A stretch of DNA of 64,000 nucleotides from assembly GCF_004331455.1 (NCBI RefSeq), contig NZ_SJJR01000003.1:372001-436000 (forward strand). Direction: 5' to 3'. This document shows, piece after piece, positions 17,961 through 25,984 of this stretch (position 1 is the first letter of the stretch; each line of letters opens with the position of its first letter). Below the pieces are notes generated by a model. The model did no database searches. It was not told where the DNA came from and saw only the letters and a program-made list of their open reading frames with translations. The stretch is from Micromonospora zingiberis. Lineage in GTDB: Bacteria; Actinomycetota; Actinomycetes; Mycobacteriales; Micromonosporaceae. The position numbers and the translations under genes were made by a program.

Positions 17961-18762
17961 CACCCTGCTCGACGACGTCGCCGGACTGCTGCGGGAGACC
18001 GCCGACCGGGTCGTACTGCCGTTCTTCCGTCACCTCGGGGCCGCCGACGTGACCGAAAAGGCGCCCGGTGAGCTGGTCACCGTCGCCGACCGCCGCGCCG
18101 AGGAGGCGATCACGGCCGGGCTGCACCGGCTGCGGCCGGGTTCGGTGGTCATCGGCGAGGAGGCGGTGTCCGAGGATCCGGGCCTGCTGCGCCACCTACG
18201 ATCCGCCGGAGACGTGTGGCTGGTCGACCCGATCGACGGCACCGCCAACTTCGTGGCCGGTCGTCGCCCCTTCGCGTTGATGATCTCCCTGCTCTCCGGC
18301 GGTGAGCCGGTAGCCGGCTGGATCTTCGACCCGCTGGCGGACACCCTGGCGACCGGCTGGCTGGAGACCGGTAGCTACCTCAACGGCCGTTCGCTGCGCC
18401 TGCCGGCCGAGGCACCGCCCATCGGCGAGCTGCGGGGCGCCGCGATGACGAAGTTCCTGCCGCCCTCGTTGCGGCGGACGGCCGAGTCCGGCGGCGCGCG
18501 AATCGGGAAACTGCTGCCCGGCCAGCACTGCGCCGGCCGCGAATATCTCGACCTGCTCACCGGTGACCAGCAGTTCGTGCTCTTCTGGCGCACCCTGCCC
18601 TGGGACCACGGCCCCGGCACCCTGCTGGTGCGGGCCGCTGGTGGAGTGGCCCGGCGCTTCGACGGCACCGACTACCACCCGGCCGACACCGACCACGGCC
18701 TCCTGGTAGCCATCAACGACCAGATCTGGCACCAAGTCCACACCACCCTCCTCCCCACCTAA
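17953..18762 (+). CDS. Inositol-monophosphatase-family phosphatase
   Basis: A 269-residue enzyme of the lithium-sensitive FIG superfamily. GEEAVSED provides the first metal Glu, [22 protein letters not shown] is the metal-binding DPxDGT block, and [17 protein letters not shown] is the WDxxPG-type block (here WDHGPG). It would act on myo-inositol phosphate, histidinol phosphate or a related sugar phosphate; inositol-1-phosphate hydrolysis would feed phosphatidylinositol and mycothiol synthesis in actinobacteria. Its GTG start lies inside the receiver gene, so it is translated with the signalling operon. No regulatory link to that pathway is known to me. Confidence 0.88.
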   Translation: MADTLLDDVAGLLRETADRVVLPFFRHLGAADVTEKAPGELVTVADRRAEEAITAGLHRLRPGSVVIGEEAVSEDPGLLRHLRSAGDVWLVDPIDGTANFVAGRRPFALMISLLSGGEPVAGWIFDPLADTLATGWLETGSYLNGRSLRLPAEAPPIGELRGAAMTKFLPPSLRRTAESGGARIGKLLPGQHCAGREYLDLLTGDQQFVLFWRTLPWDHGPGTLLVRAAGGVARRFDGTDYHPADTDHGLLVAINDQIWHQVHTTLLPT

Positions 18763-18974
18763 CCCCCCCCGCCCTCCACCTCCCGCCCCAGCCTGGCCGC
18801 CCCCAGCCTGGCCGCCCCCAGCGTGGCCCGAGCCCCGCCGAGGGCACGGCCCGCCGCGAAAGCCGCCATCAGTGTTGCCCGCGAGTCGGTTCGCGGCACC
18901 CCGTACCCCCAGCACCGACCCCCCACCCCCACCCCACCCCCGCCGGCCGCTCACCAACGCCGCACCGCCGCGTT

Positions 18975-19028
18975 GATCAAGAGCTTTCGGTCGGCCTCAG
19001 CTCAGATCCCGACCAAAACCTCTTGATC
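18975..19028. repeat. GATC-ended intergenic hairpin
   Basis: Arms 18975-18994 (GATCAAGAGCTTTCGGTCGG) and 19009-19028 pair at 18 of 20 positions around a 14-nt loop. It follows the signalling operon by about 210 bp and could terminate it. Like most other large intergenic hairpins here, it begins and ends with GATC. Confidence 0.65.
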
Positions 19029-19058
19029 ACCCGCCTTGGGCCGGGCGCGGGCCCGGCG

Positions 19059-19197
19059 GGGCCCGGACCAGCGCGGTGCGGTCGGGCCCGGACCAGCGCG
19101 GTGCGGTCGGGCCCGGACCAGCGCGGTGCGGTCGGGCCCGGACCAGCGCGGTGCGGTCGGGCCCGGACCAGCGCGGTGCGGTCGGGCCCGGACCCTG
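19059..19197. repeat. 25-bp tandem repeat array, five copies plus partial
   Basis: Units start with GGGCCCGGACCAGCGCGGTG at 19059, 19084, 19109, 19134 and 19159, with a sixth, partial unit from 19184. The full copies are essentially identical. Because 25 is not a multiple of three, all frames change from unit to unit, so it is not a protein repeat. Identity between units suggests recent slippage and a variable-number locus. Confidence 0.9.
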
Positions 19198-19442
19198 GGT
19201 CTGGGCGTGGGCCGGGGTCTGGGCATGGGGCGGGGTGGGGTGGGGGGTGGGCGGAGGGTTAGGTGGGGGTTGCGGTGGGTTGAGGATTGACGGGGTGTGG
19301 GGGCTGGGGGAGTGGTCGGGGGCGTTGGTTCCGGTATCCTGACCGGCGGTCTACCGCCAGCAGGCCGCCGACCGGCGCCGGCGGGGGCCGCCGCCGCGAA
19401 GTGATCTCACCGGGGGTCGGCGGCCGACGAAAGGATGCTTTC

Positions 19443-20459
19443 GTGCGCAGGTCCATGCCCGTCCGGCGGCGCGTTCACCGGCCGCTGATCGCCCTGCTCG
19501 CCGCTGCGGCGCTGCTGCTCGGCGTCGGTGCCGTGCCGGCGTACGCCGAGCCCAACGAGGGGGGCAGCAAGAAGCTGCGAGACGCCCTGGAGGCCACCGC
19601 CAAGGCGCACATCGAGGCCAAGCGCAAGCTCGACGGCTCCAAGAAGCGGCAGAAGGCGATGGCCAAGGAGTTGTCCGAGATGGAGGGGCGGCTGGACGAG
19701 CTGAGCCTGATGGTCGGTGAGGTGGCCGCGCAGTCCTACCGGATCGGTCGGCTGAGCGCCGCCGCCGCGTTGCTGGACAGCGGCACCCCGGAGGCGTTCG
19801 TGCAGCGGGCCGCCAACCTCGACATGATGGCCCAACGGGACGGGCGTCGGGTGCGCGAGTTGACCGAGGCCCGCGAGCAGGCCCGGCAGGCCAAGCTCGC
19901 GATCAACGCCGAGGTACGCGAGCAGACCAAGCAACTGGCCGTGATGGCGAAGAAGAAGAAGGAGGCCGAGACGGCCCTGGCCGCGGTCAGCTCCGGCAGC
20001 AGCGGCGGGTTCAGCGGCGGCAGTTCCACCTCGGCGCGGCCGGCACCGCGCAACTCCGACGGCTCCTGGCCCGGCGAGTCGTGCTCGGTGAACGACCCGA
20101 CCACCTCCGGCTGCATCACCGCACGCACCCTGCACATGCTCAATCAGACCAAGGCCGCCGGTTACAAGCGGCACACCTCCTGCTACCGCAGCGGCGGATC
20201 GGGCGAGCACCCGAAGGGCCGGGCCTGCGACTTCTCCGCGGCCACCAACGGGTTCGAGAACCGCACGGCGACCGGCGGCGACAAGGCGTACGGGGACAGC
20301 CTGGCCGCCTGGCACGTACGCAACGCGGACCGGCTCGGGGTGCTGTACGTGATCTGGTACCGGCAGATCTGGCACCCGGGTACCGGCTGGCGGGCGTACG
20401 GCGGCAGCGGCAGTCCGGCAGCCGATCACACGAACCACGTTCACACCTCGATGTACTGA
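19443..20459 (+). CDS. Secreted coiled-coil protein with C-terminal peptidase-like domain
   Basis: A 338-residue exported protein. The GTG at 19443 has GAAAGGA about 9 nt upstream. The signal peptide ends about residue 35 (VPAYA/EP). Residues 41-180 form a Lys/Glu/Ala-rich coiled coil (KAHIEAKRKLDGSKKRQKAM..., MAKKKKEAETAL), as in the hinge part of RipA/CwlO-type cell-wall hydrolases. After a Gly/Ser linker a C-terminal domain (about 225-338) reads SCYRSGGSGEHPKGRACDFS and DHTNHVHTS, with spaced His/Asp residues that look like a metal site of D-Ala-D-Ala-peptidase-like folds. It is a likely peptidoglycan-associated enzyme; catalysis is not shown. Confidence 0.8.
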   Translation: MRRSMPVRRRVHRPLIALLAAAALLLGVGAVPAYAEPNEGGSKKLRDALEATAKAHIEAKRKLDGSKKRQKAMAKELSEMEGRLDELSLMVGEVAAQSYRIGRLSAAAALLDSGTPEAFVQRAANLDMMAQRDGRRVRELTEAREQARQAKLAINAEVREQTKQLAVMAKKKKEAETALAAVSSGSSGGFSGGSSTSARPAPRNSDGSWPGESCSVNDPTTSGCITARTLHMLNQTKAAGYKRHTSCYRSGGSGEHPKGRACDFSAATNGFENRTATGGDKAYGDSLAAWHVRNADRLGVLYVIWYRQIWHPGTGWRAYGGSGSPAADHTNHVHTSMY

Positions 20460-20494
20460 CTCGTGCCCGTCGACCGTTGCGTACCATCGCCACG

Positions 20495-22048
20495 ATGAAC
20501 TCTCCATCGCCTGACCTCGTGGAGCCGGCGGCGCCGGCCGAGTCGGCGGCCCCACGGGCGCTGCCCAACGGGCTCGCCGCGTTCCTGGTCTTCTACTCCA
20601 GCGGTGCCGTCCTGGTGCTGGAGACCGCCGCACTGCGCCTGGTCGGGCCGTACGTCGGGGTCACCCTGCAGGTGACCAGCTCGGTCATCGGCATCGCGCT
20701 GGCCGCCATCGCGTACGGTGCGTGGGCCGGTGGCTGGCTGGCCGACCGGCGCAACCCGCGTACGCTGCTCGCGCCCGCGCTGGTGCTCTCCGGCATCGCC
20801 ACCGCGATCACCCTGCCCGCCGTGCGGTACGCGGGCGAGGTGCTGCGCGGCGGGGCGACCAGCGGCATCCTGTTGCTGGTCGCGGTCGCCGTGTTCGCGC
20901 CCGCGATGCTGCTCTCCGCGGTCAGCCCGCTGGTGATCAAGCTTCAGCTCGCCGACCTGCGTCGCACCGGCCAGGTGGTCGGCCGGCTCTCCGGCATCGG
21001 CACGCTGGGCGCGGTCACGGCCACCCTGGTCACCGGCTTCGTGCTGGTGGCCGCCCTGCCCAGCACGGTCATCCTGTTCGGCCTGGCGGCCTCGCTCGGC
21101 ATCACCGGGATCGCCCTCGGCGTCTACCTGCACCGGCAGGACCGGGCCGCGCTGCCGGGCCCGGCGCGGCTCAAGGCCGCGCTGGCGGTGCTCGGCCTGG
21201 CCGGCGCCGGGCTGACCATGGTCGCGCCGAACCCGTGCGACGTGGAGACGGCGTACCACTGCGCCCGGGTCGAGACCGACCCTGGCCGGGAGACCGGGCG
21301 GGCGCTGCTGCTCAACTCGGCCCAGCACTCGTACGTGGATCTCGCCGACCCGACTCACCTTGAGTACGCGTACACCCGGTGGATCGGGGCGGTGGCAAAC
21401 GTCATCGCCCCGCCCCAGCAGCGGCTGGACGCGCTGCACCTGGGCGGCGGCGGTTTCACCATGCCGCGCTACCTGACCGCCACCCGGCCCGGCACCGACA
21501 ACCTGGTCTTCGAGATCGACGGCGGGCTGGTCGACCTGGGTGAGCAGCGGCTCGGCGTACGCCAGGGGCCGGACCTGCGGGCGGTGGTGGGCGACGCACG
21601 GCTGTTGGTGGCCAACGAGGCGACCGACAGCCGGGACTTCGTGGTCGGTGACGCGTTCGGGCACCTGGTGGTGCCCTGGCACCTGGCCACCCGGGAGATG
21701 GCGGCCGACATCCGACGGGTCACCCGGCCCGCCGGAGTGTACGTGCAGAATGTGATCGACTACCCGCCGCTACGGTTCATCCGTAGCGAGGTGGCCACTG
21801 TTGCCGCCGAATTCCAGCACGTGGCGTTGATCGCGCCGCCCGAGGCGCTGGCCGGTGAGCGTGGGGCGAACTTCCTCATCGTGGCCTCCGACGCGCCGCT
21901 GCCGCTGGCGGCCGTGCGGGCCGAACTGGACGCCGGCAACGAGCCGGTCAGCCTGCTCAGCGGCGGTGATCTGACCGACTTCGTCGGCGAGGCGCTGGTG
22001 CTGACCGACGATTACGCTCCGGTGGACCAACTGCTCGCCACCGCCTGA
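20495..22048 (+). CDS. Fused MFS-like membrane domain/spermidine-synthase-like protein
   Basis: A 517-residue protein of the 'fused MFS/spermidine synthase' type. After a Pro/Ala-rich N-terminus, eight to nine hydrophobic helices span about 25-245. The cytoplasmic C-terminal part (about 255-517) has a Rossmann-like fold with LDALHLGGGGFTMPRYL as the nucleotide/SAM-loop and NLVFEIDGGLVDLGE as the following acidic strand end. Polyamine synthase activity has not been established for this membrane-fused class. The ATG at 20495 is 35 bp past the stop of the secreted protein gene, so the two may be cotranscribed. Confidence 0.82.
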   Translation: MNSPSPDLVEPAAPAESAAPRALPNGLAAFLVFYSSGAVLVLETAALRLVGPYVGVTLQVTSSVIGIALAAIAYGAWAGGWLADRRNPRTLLAPALVLSGIATAITLPAVRYAGEVLRGGATSGILLLVAVAVFAPAMLLSAVSPLVIKLQLADLRRTGQVVGRLSGIGTLGAVTATLVTGFVLVAALPSTVILFGLAASLGITGIALGVYLHRQDRAALPGPARLKAALAVLGLAGAGLTMVAPNPCDVETAYHCARVETDPGRETGRALLLNSAQHSYVDLADPTHLEYAYTRWIGAVANVIAPPQQRLDALHLGGGGFTMPRYLTATRPGTDNLVFEIDGGLVDLGEQRLGVRQGPDLRAVVGDARLLVANEATDSRDFVVGDAFGHLVVPWHLATREMAADIRRVTRPAGVYVQNVIDYPPLRFIRSEVATVAAEFQHVALIAPPEALAGERGANFLIVASDAPLPLAAVRAELDAGNEPVSLLSGGDLTDFVGEALVLTDDYAPVDQLLATA

Positions 22049-22119
22049 TCGGGTGAAATCGCTGACCGAATCCGACCAGAAAGGTGTAGGTACCCTCACG
22101 TCGGGCAACAACGCCGACC

Positions 22120-23835
22120 ATGGGTCCAGGGGCAGGCAAGGGCGCTCAGCTGCTTGGTGAGCGGTACCGGTTGATCGAGCAACTCGGCACGGGCGGGATG
22201 TCCGTGGTCTGGCGTGGCTACGACGAGGTGCTCGGTCGGCAGGTCGCGGTCAAGGTCCTCGCCTCGCGGCTGGCCAGCGATCGGGTGTTCCGGCACCGGA
22301 TCCGCAGCGAGGCCCAGGCGGCGGCCCGGCTCTGCCACCCCAACATCACCAACGTGTACGACTACGGCGAGTCCCAGCAGGTCGGACTGACCGTGCCGTA
22401 CGTGGTGATGGAGCTGGTCGACGGCGTTGCGCTGACCGCGCGGCTCGCCGGGCAGGGCAGCGTGCCGTGGCGGGAGGCGGTGACGATCGCGGCCGAGGTG
22501 GCGTCCGCGCTGGCCACCGCACACGCCCGTGGGGTGGTGCACCGCGACGTCACCCCCGGCAACGTGATGCTCACCTCGACCGGAGTGAAGGTGGTCGACT
22601 TCGGCATCTCGGCGTTGGTCGGGGAGAGCGAGAAGGGCGCGGACGGCACCCTGCTCGGTACGCCCGCCTACCTCGCCCCGGAACGGCTCGACAACGGCCA
22701 GGTCAGCCCCGCCACCGACGTGTACGCGGTGGGACTGCTGCTCTACCGGATGCTGACCGGACGGCTGCCCTGGCAGGCGGAGACCACCACGCAGATGCTG
22801 CGGGCCCACCTGTACCGCGAACCCGAGCCGATGCCGACGATGCCGGAGTTGCCCGCCGGGGTCGCCGACCTGGTCCACCGCTGTCTGGCCAAACGGCCGG
22901 CGGACCGGCCGGGCACGGCCGAGCTGGCCCGGACCCTCGCCGAGGCGGTCGGCAAGGTGCCGAGCGTGCCGGTGCCCGTTGCCGGCCAGCGGACCCATCC
23001 GATACTGCTGTCCAGCGTCGGCACCACGATCCTGCCCTGGTCGGTGGCGACCGACGCGCTGCCGCTCGCCGGCCTGCGTACCGGCCGGCGGTTGGACCGC
23101 CGACGGCGGGTCGAGGCGGCGGTGGCCGCCGTCGCGTTGATGGCCGTCACGGCGGCGGTGTGGGGGGTGACCTCGCGCAGCCCGGCCAGCGGCGGCATCG
23201 ACCAGCCGGCCCAGGCCCGCATCGGTGGCGAGCAGCGGATTCCGTGCCAGGTCTCGTACGCCCTGCGCAAGGATTCCGGCAAGGACTTCACCGCCGAGTT
23301 GAGCCTGACCAACACCAGCGACCGGGAGTTGCCGGACTGGACGGTGCGGTTCGCCTTTCCTGGCGGCCAGCAGGTGACCGGCGCGAGCCCGGGGCCGGCC
23401 CGCCAGCAGGGGCAGGCGGTCGCGGTGCAGCCCGCCCCGGGGCGTCCCGGCCTGGCGCCCGGTGCCACCGAGAAGCTGCACCTGACCGGGACCTACACCG
23501 GTACGAACCCGCTGCCGGTGGAGTTCCGGCTGGGTGAGGTGCGATGTGGGGTGCAGGTGTCCGGCATCGCCGGCAGCGCCCCGACTCCGGCGAAGCCGGT
23601 GCAGGCCGCCGCCGGTAAGGCCGGTTCGGGCGGCTCGGACAAACCCAAAGACAAGCCCAAAGACAAGCCCAAAGACAAGCCGAAGGAGAAGCCCGGGAAG
23701 AAGGGCAAATCTGAGAAGGATCAGCCGGAGAAGGGCAAGCCGGCCAAGGGCACCCCGGCGAAGGGGAAACCGGAGCAGGCCAAGGCGGGCAGGCGGGGCA
23801 AGCCGGACCGGACTCCACCGGGCCGGGGTGCCTAG
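22120..23835 (+). CDS. Ser/Thr protein kinase with extracellular CBM2-like domain
   Basis: A 571-residue transmembrane kinase. Kinase domain 15-275: GTGGMSVV loop, AVKVL Lys45, catalytic loop HRDVTPGN (H141-N148) and DFG at 160-162. The usual Lys of HRDxKPxN is Thr145 here. One membrane helix lies at about 331-352. The outside part 372-480 has the CBM2 (cellulose-binding) pattern: Cys376...Cys476 for a disulfide, LSLTNTSDRELPDWTVRFAF and FPGGQ. The end is a Lys/Pro-rich tail with KPKD repeats (about 507-571), suited to binding an anionic wall polymer. It probably senses cell-wall or polysaccharide state. It is convergent with trkA, with only 9 bp between stops. Confidence 0.88.
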   Translation: MGPGAGKGAQLLGERYRLIEQLGTGGMSVVWRGYDEVLGRQVAVKVLASRLASDRVFRHRIRSEAQAAARLCHPNITNVYDYGESQQVGLTVPYVVMELVDGVALTARLAGQGSVPWREAVTIAAEVASALATAHARGVVHRDVTPGNVMLTSTGVKVVDFGISALVGESEKGADGTLLGTPAYLAPERLDNGQVSPATDVYAVGLLLYRMLTGRLPWQAETTTQMLRAHLYREPEPMPTMPELPAGVADLVHRCLAKRPADRPGTAELARTLAEAVGKVPSVPVPVAGQRTHPILLSSVGTTILPWSVATDALPLAGLRTGRRLDRRRRVEAAVAAVALMAVTAAVWGVTSRSPASGGIDQPAQARIGGEQRIPCQVSYALRKDSGKDFTAELSLTNTSDRELPDWTVRFAFPGGQQVTGASPGPARQQGQAVAVQPAPGRPGLAPGATEKLHLTGTYTGTNPLPVEFRLGEVRCGVQVSGIAGSAPTPAKPVQAAAGKAGSGGSDKPKDKPKDKPKDKPKEKPGKKGKSEKDQPEKGKPAKGTPAKGKPEQAKAGRRGKPDRTPPGRGA

Positions 23836-23844
23836 CGCGGTTGG

Positions 23845-24516
23845 TCAGGCCAGCGCGGCGAAGCCCTGGACGTGCTCGATCGTCCCCTCGACGATGAGGA
23901 TGTCGTCGGAACCGAGTTCCAGGCCGTCGGAGACGTAGCGGTACTGGTGGTCGGTCGGCGGCTTGATCCCGATGATCCGTACCCCGTAACGGTCGAGTAG
24001 CCGTATCTCGCTGACGGTCCGTCCGACCAGCGGTGGGGGGACGCGCATCTTGGCGATGGCGAAGGCGTCACCGAACTCCACGAAGTCGAGCATCCGGCTG
24101 ACGATCAGGTGGGCCAGTCGCTCCCCGGTCTCCTTCTCGGGAAAGATCACGTGTTGGGCGCCGACCGCGGACAGGATCTTCGAGTGCTGCGTCGAGGTGG
24201 CCCGCGCCCAGATCTGCGGTACGCCCAGTTCGACGAGCGCGAGCACGGTGAGCACGCTGGCCTCCACCGAGGCGCCGATGGCCACCACGACCCGGTTCAG
24301 GTCGGCCACGCCGAGTTGGCGCAGCGCCAACTCGTCGGTGGAGTCGGCCTGTGCCACCTGGTCGAGTTGAGCCGACCACCGCTGCACCTGTTGCGGATTG
24401 CGGTCGATGGCCAGCACCTGGTGACCCAGCGCGCTGAGCGATTCGGCCAGGCGGGAGCCGAACCGACCGAGGCCGATCACGGCGATCCCGCCGGAGTCCG
24501 GGTTCTTATCCGACAA
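23845..24516 (-). CDS. trkA: TrkA/KtrA-type potassium-channel regulatory (RCK) protein
   Basis: A 223-residue peripheral protein. The N-terminal RCK domain begins GIAVIGLGRFGSRLAESL, a GxGxxG nucleotide-binding loop, with AIDRNP ending strand 2 and the acidic switch region AQADSTDE; the C-terminal part (about 140-223) is a TrkA_C ligand domain (SDDILIVEGT). It gates the TrkH/KtrB pore encoded next to it. The TTG start at 24516 is set by GAGGAG upstream and lies 11 bp inside the trkH 3' end, showing translational coupling. Confidence 0.92.
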   Translation of the reverse strand: MSDKNPDSGGIAVIGLGRFGSRLAESLSALGHQVLAIDRNPQQVQRWSAQLDQVAQADSTDELALRQLGVADLNRVVVAIGASVEASVLTVLALVELGVPQIWARATSTQHSKILSAVGAQHVIFPEKETGERLAHLIVSRMLDFVEFGDAFAIAKMRVPPPLVGRTVSEIRLLDRYGVRIIGIKPPTDHQYRYVSDGLELGSDDILIVEGTIEHVQGFAALA

Positions 24517-25840
24517 TGGGACGCTCCTCTGGGTAGCGGTAGAGCCGGCGCCGCGTGTTCAGGGCGATCGCCGAGCCGAGGGTGAGGGGCCCGACCCGGC
24601 CGATGTACATCAGCGCGATCAGCAGGAGATGACCGGCGTCGGACAGGGCCGCCGTCACGCCGACCGAGAGGCCGGTGGTGCTGAACGCCGAGGTCACCTC
24701 GAACAGCGCCGCGTAGAACGGCAGGTGGTTGGTGAGCGCGATCAGCACGGCGGTGCCGGCGGCCACGATCGCGACGCTCAGCAGGGCGACCGTGAGTGCC
24801 TGCCGCTGGCTGGCGGTGGCCAGCCGGCGGTGCCCGACAGTGACGTCCGGCTCGCCGCGAAGCTCCGTCCAGATGACGAACGCGAGCAGGAAGAAGGTGG
24901 AGACCTTGATCCCGCCGGCGGTGCTCGCGCTGCCGCCACCGATGAACATCAACCCGGTCAGCAGCGGATAACTCTCCTCGCGGAGCATGGTGGGCGGCAC
25001 CACCTCGATCCCGCCGGTACGGGACAGCGCGATCTGGCTGAACGCGGCGAGCACCTTGTCGGGGATGGTGTATCGGCCGATGGTCCGCGGGTTGGCCCAC
25101 TCGATCAGCAGGAAGACCACGAAGCCGAGGAGCACCAGGACCGCGCTGCCCCAGATGGTCAGCTTCGTGGCGACTGCCCAACGCGCCGGTCGGCGCCACT
25201 CGCGGACCGCCTCGAACAGGGCCGGGAAGCCGAGCCCACCGATGATGCTGCCCATCGCCAGCGGCAGGCTGACCCACGGGTCGCGGGAGAAGGCCAGCAG
25301 TCCGTCGGGGTAGAGCGAGAAGCCGGAGTTGTTGAACGCCTGGATGGCGTGGAAGCTGGCCGACCAGAGGGCGCGCCCCAGCGAGTAGTCGTAGCTCAGC
25401 CAGAGCCGCGCGGTGACGATGGCCGTCATCACCGTCTCGCAGGCCAGCACCGTCGCCCCGATGTGCAGCAGCAGGCGACGCAGGTTGCCGAGCCCGTACT
25501 CCAGGGTTTCGGCCTGCACCAGCATCCGGTTGTGCAGGCCGAGCCGCCGGGACACGGTCAGGATCACCAACGCGGCGCCGGTCAGGATGCCGAGCCCGCC
25601 GAGTTGGGTGAGCACGGTGATGACCACCAGACCGGAGTCGGACCAGTAGTGCGGGGTGTCGACGACGGCCAGCCCGGTCACCGAAACCGCCGAGGTGGAA
25701 GTGAACAGGGCGGTGACGAACGGCGTGTACTCGTGGTGGGTCGTCATCGGGGACAGCATCAGCAGGCCGGTGCCGATCAGGATCGCCACCAGGAAGCCGA
25801 ACGGCACCAGCCGGACGGGGTGACGAAGTAACCGGCGCAC
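24506..25840 (-). CDS. trkH: TrkH/KtrB-family potassium uptake pore subunit
   Basis: A 444-residue membrane protein with four M1-P-M2 repeats. Pore-loop Gly motifs include TSTSAVSVTGLAVVD, AIQAFNNSGFSLYP, GSASTAGGIKVST and FSTTGLSVGVT, the selectivity-filter pattern of Trk/Ktr/HKT transporters. It imports K+ (possibly with Na+) under control of the TrkA subunit that follows in the same operon. The start codon is GTG at 25840. The divergent spacer to the glycerophosphodiesterase gene holds the CTGATTTC repeats. Confidence 0.92.
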   Translation of the reverse strand: MRRLLRHPVRLVPFGFLVAILIGTGLLMLSPMTTHHEYTPFVTALFTSTSAVSVTGLAVVDTPHYWSDSGLVVITVLTQLGGLGILTGAALVILTVSRRLGLHNRMLVQAETLEYGLGNLRRLLLHIGATVLACETVMTAIVTARLWLSYDYSLGRALWSASFHAIQAFNNSGFSLYPDGLLAFSRDPWVSLPLAMGSIIGGLGFPALFEAVREWRRPARWAVATKLTIWGSAVLVLLGFVVFLLIEWANPRTIGRYTIPDKVLAAFSQIALSRTGGIEVVPPTMLREESYPLLTGLMFIGGGSASTAGGIKVSTFFLLAFVIWTELRGEPDVTVGHRRLATASQRQALTVALLSVAIVAAGTAVLIALTNHLPFYAALFEVTSAFSTTGLSVGVTAALSDAGHLLLIALMYIGRVGPLTLGSAIALNTRRRLYRYPEERPIVG

Positions 25841-25851
25841 CTAACAATCTT

Positions 25852-25899
25852 CTGATTTCACCTGATTTCGGGTCGCGGAAATCAGAATCCCGAGGATTC
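25852..25899. promoter_or_regulatory. Possible operator: CTGATTTC direct/inverted repeats and a palindrome
   Basis: CTGATTTC occurs at 25852-25859 and 25862-25869 (10-bp period) and inverted as GAAATCAG at 25878-25885. A palindrome GAATCC-CGA-GGATTC follows at 25885-25899. The cluster lies in the 144-bp divergent spacer between trkH and the secreted glycerophosphodiesterase gene and is clearly more AT-rich than its surroundings. A phosphate- or osmotic-response regulator is a guess from the neighbours only. Confidence 0.4.
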
Positions 25900-25984
25900 A
25901 CCGAATGGTCAGGCGTGGACCAACTTTCGGTCAGCCCGGCCCGGTCTGCTGAGCCGGTTCCCCTTCGACATCAAGGAGACCGCG

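Larger units (their letters stand above)
18763..19442. other. Intergenic region of 680 bp rich in repeats
   Basis: No gene is supported. In order it contains a C-rich stretch with two short 'cccagcctggccg' repeats (about 18787-18825), the GATC-ended hairpin at 18975-19028, the 25-bp tandem array at 19059-19197, a G-rich/T-poor tract (19200-19320), then the leader of the secreted coiled-coil gene, with small GC hairpins such as GTCGGCGGCCGAC. The leader was considered for a c-di-AMP riboswitch, but the conserved blocks are not there. Confidence 0.7.

Noticed and set aside
19059..19197. CRISPR-like array
   Set aside because: The units are directly abutting with no spacers, and no cas genes are in the window.
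19330..19442. c-di-AMP (ydaO-type) riboswitch upstream of the secreted coiled-coil gene
   Set aside because: Cell-wall genes of this kind often have one, and the leader is GC-hairpin-rich, but the conserved sequence blocks of that riboswitch could not be found.
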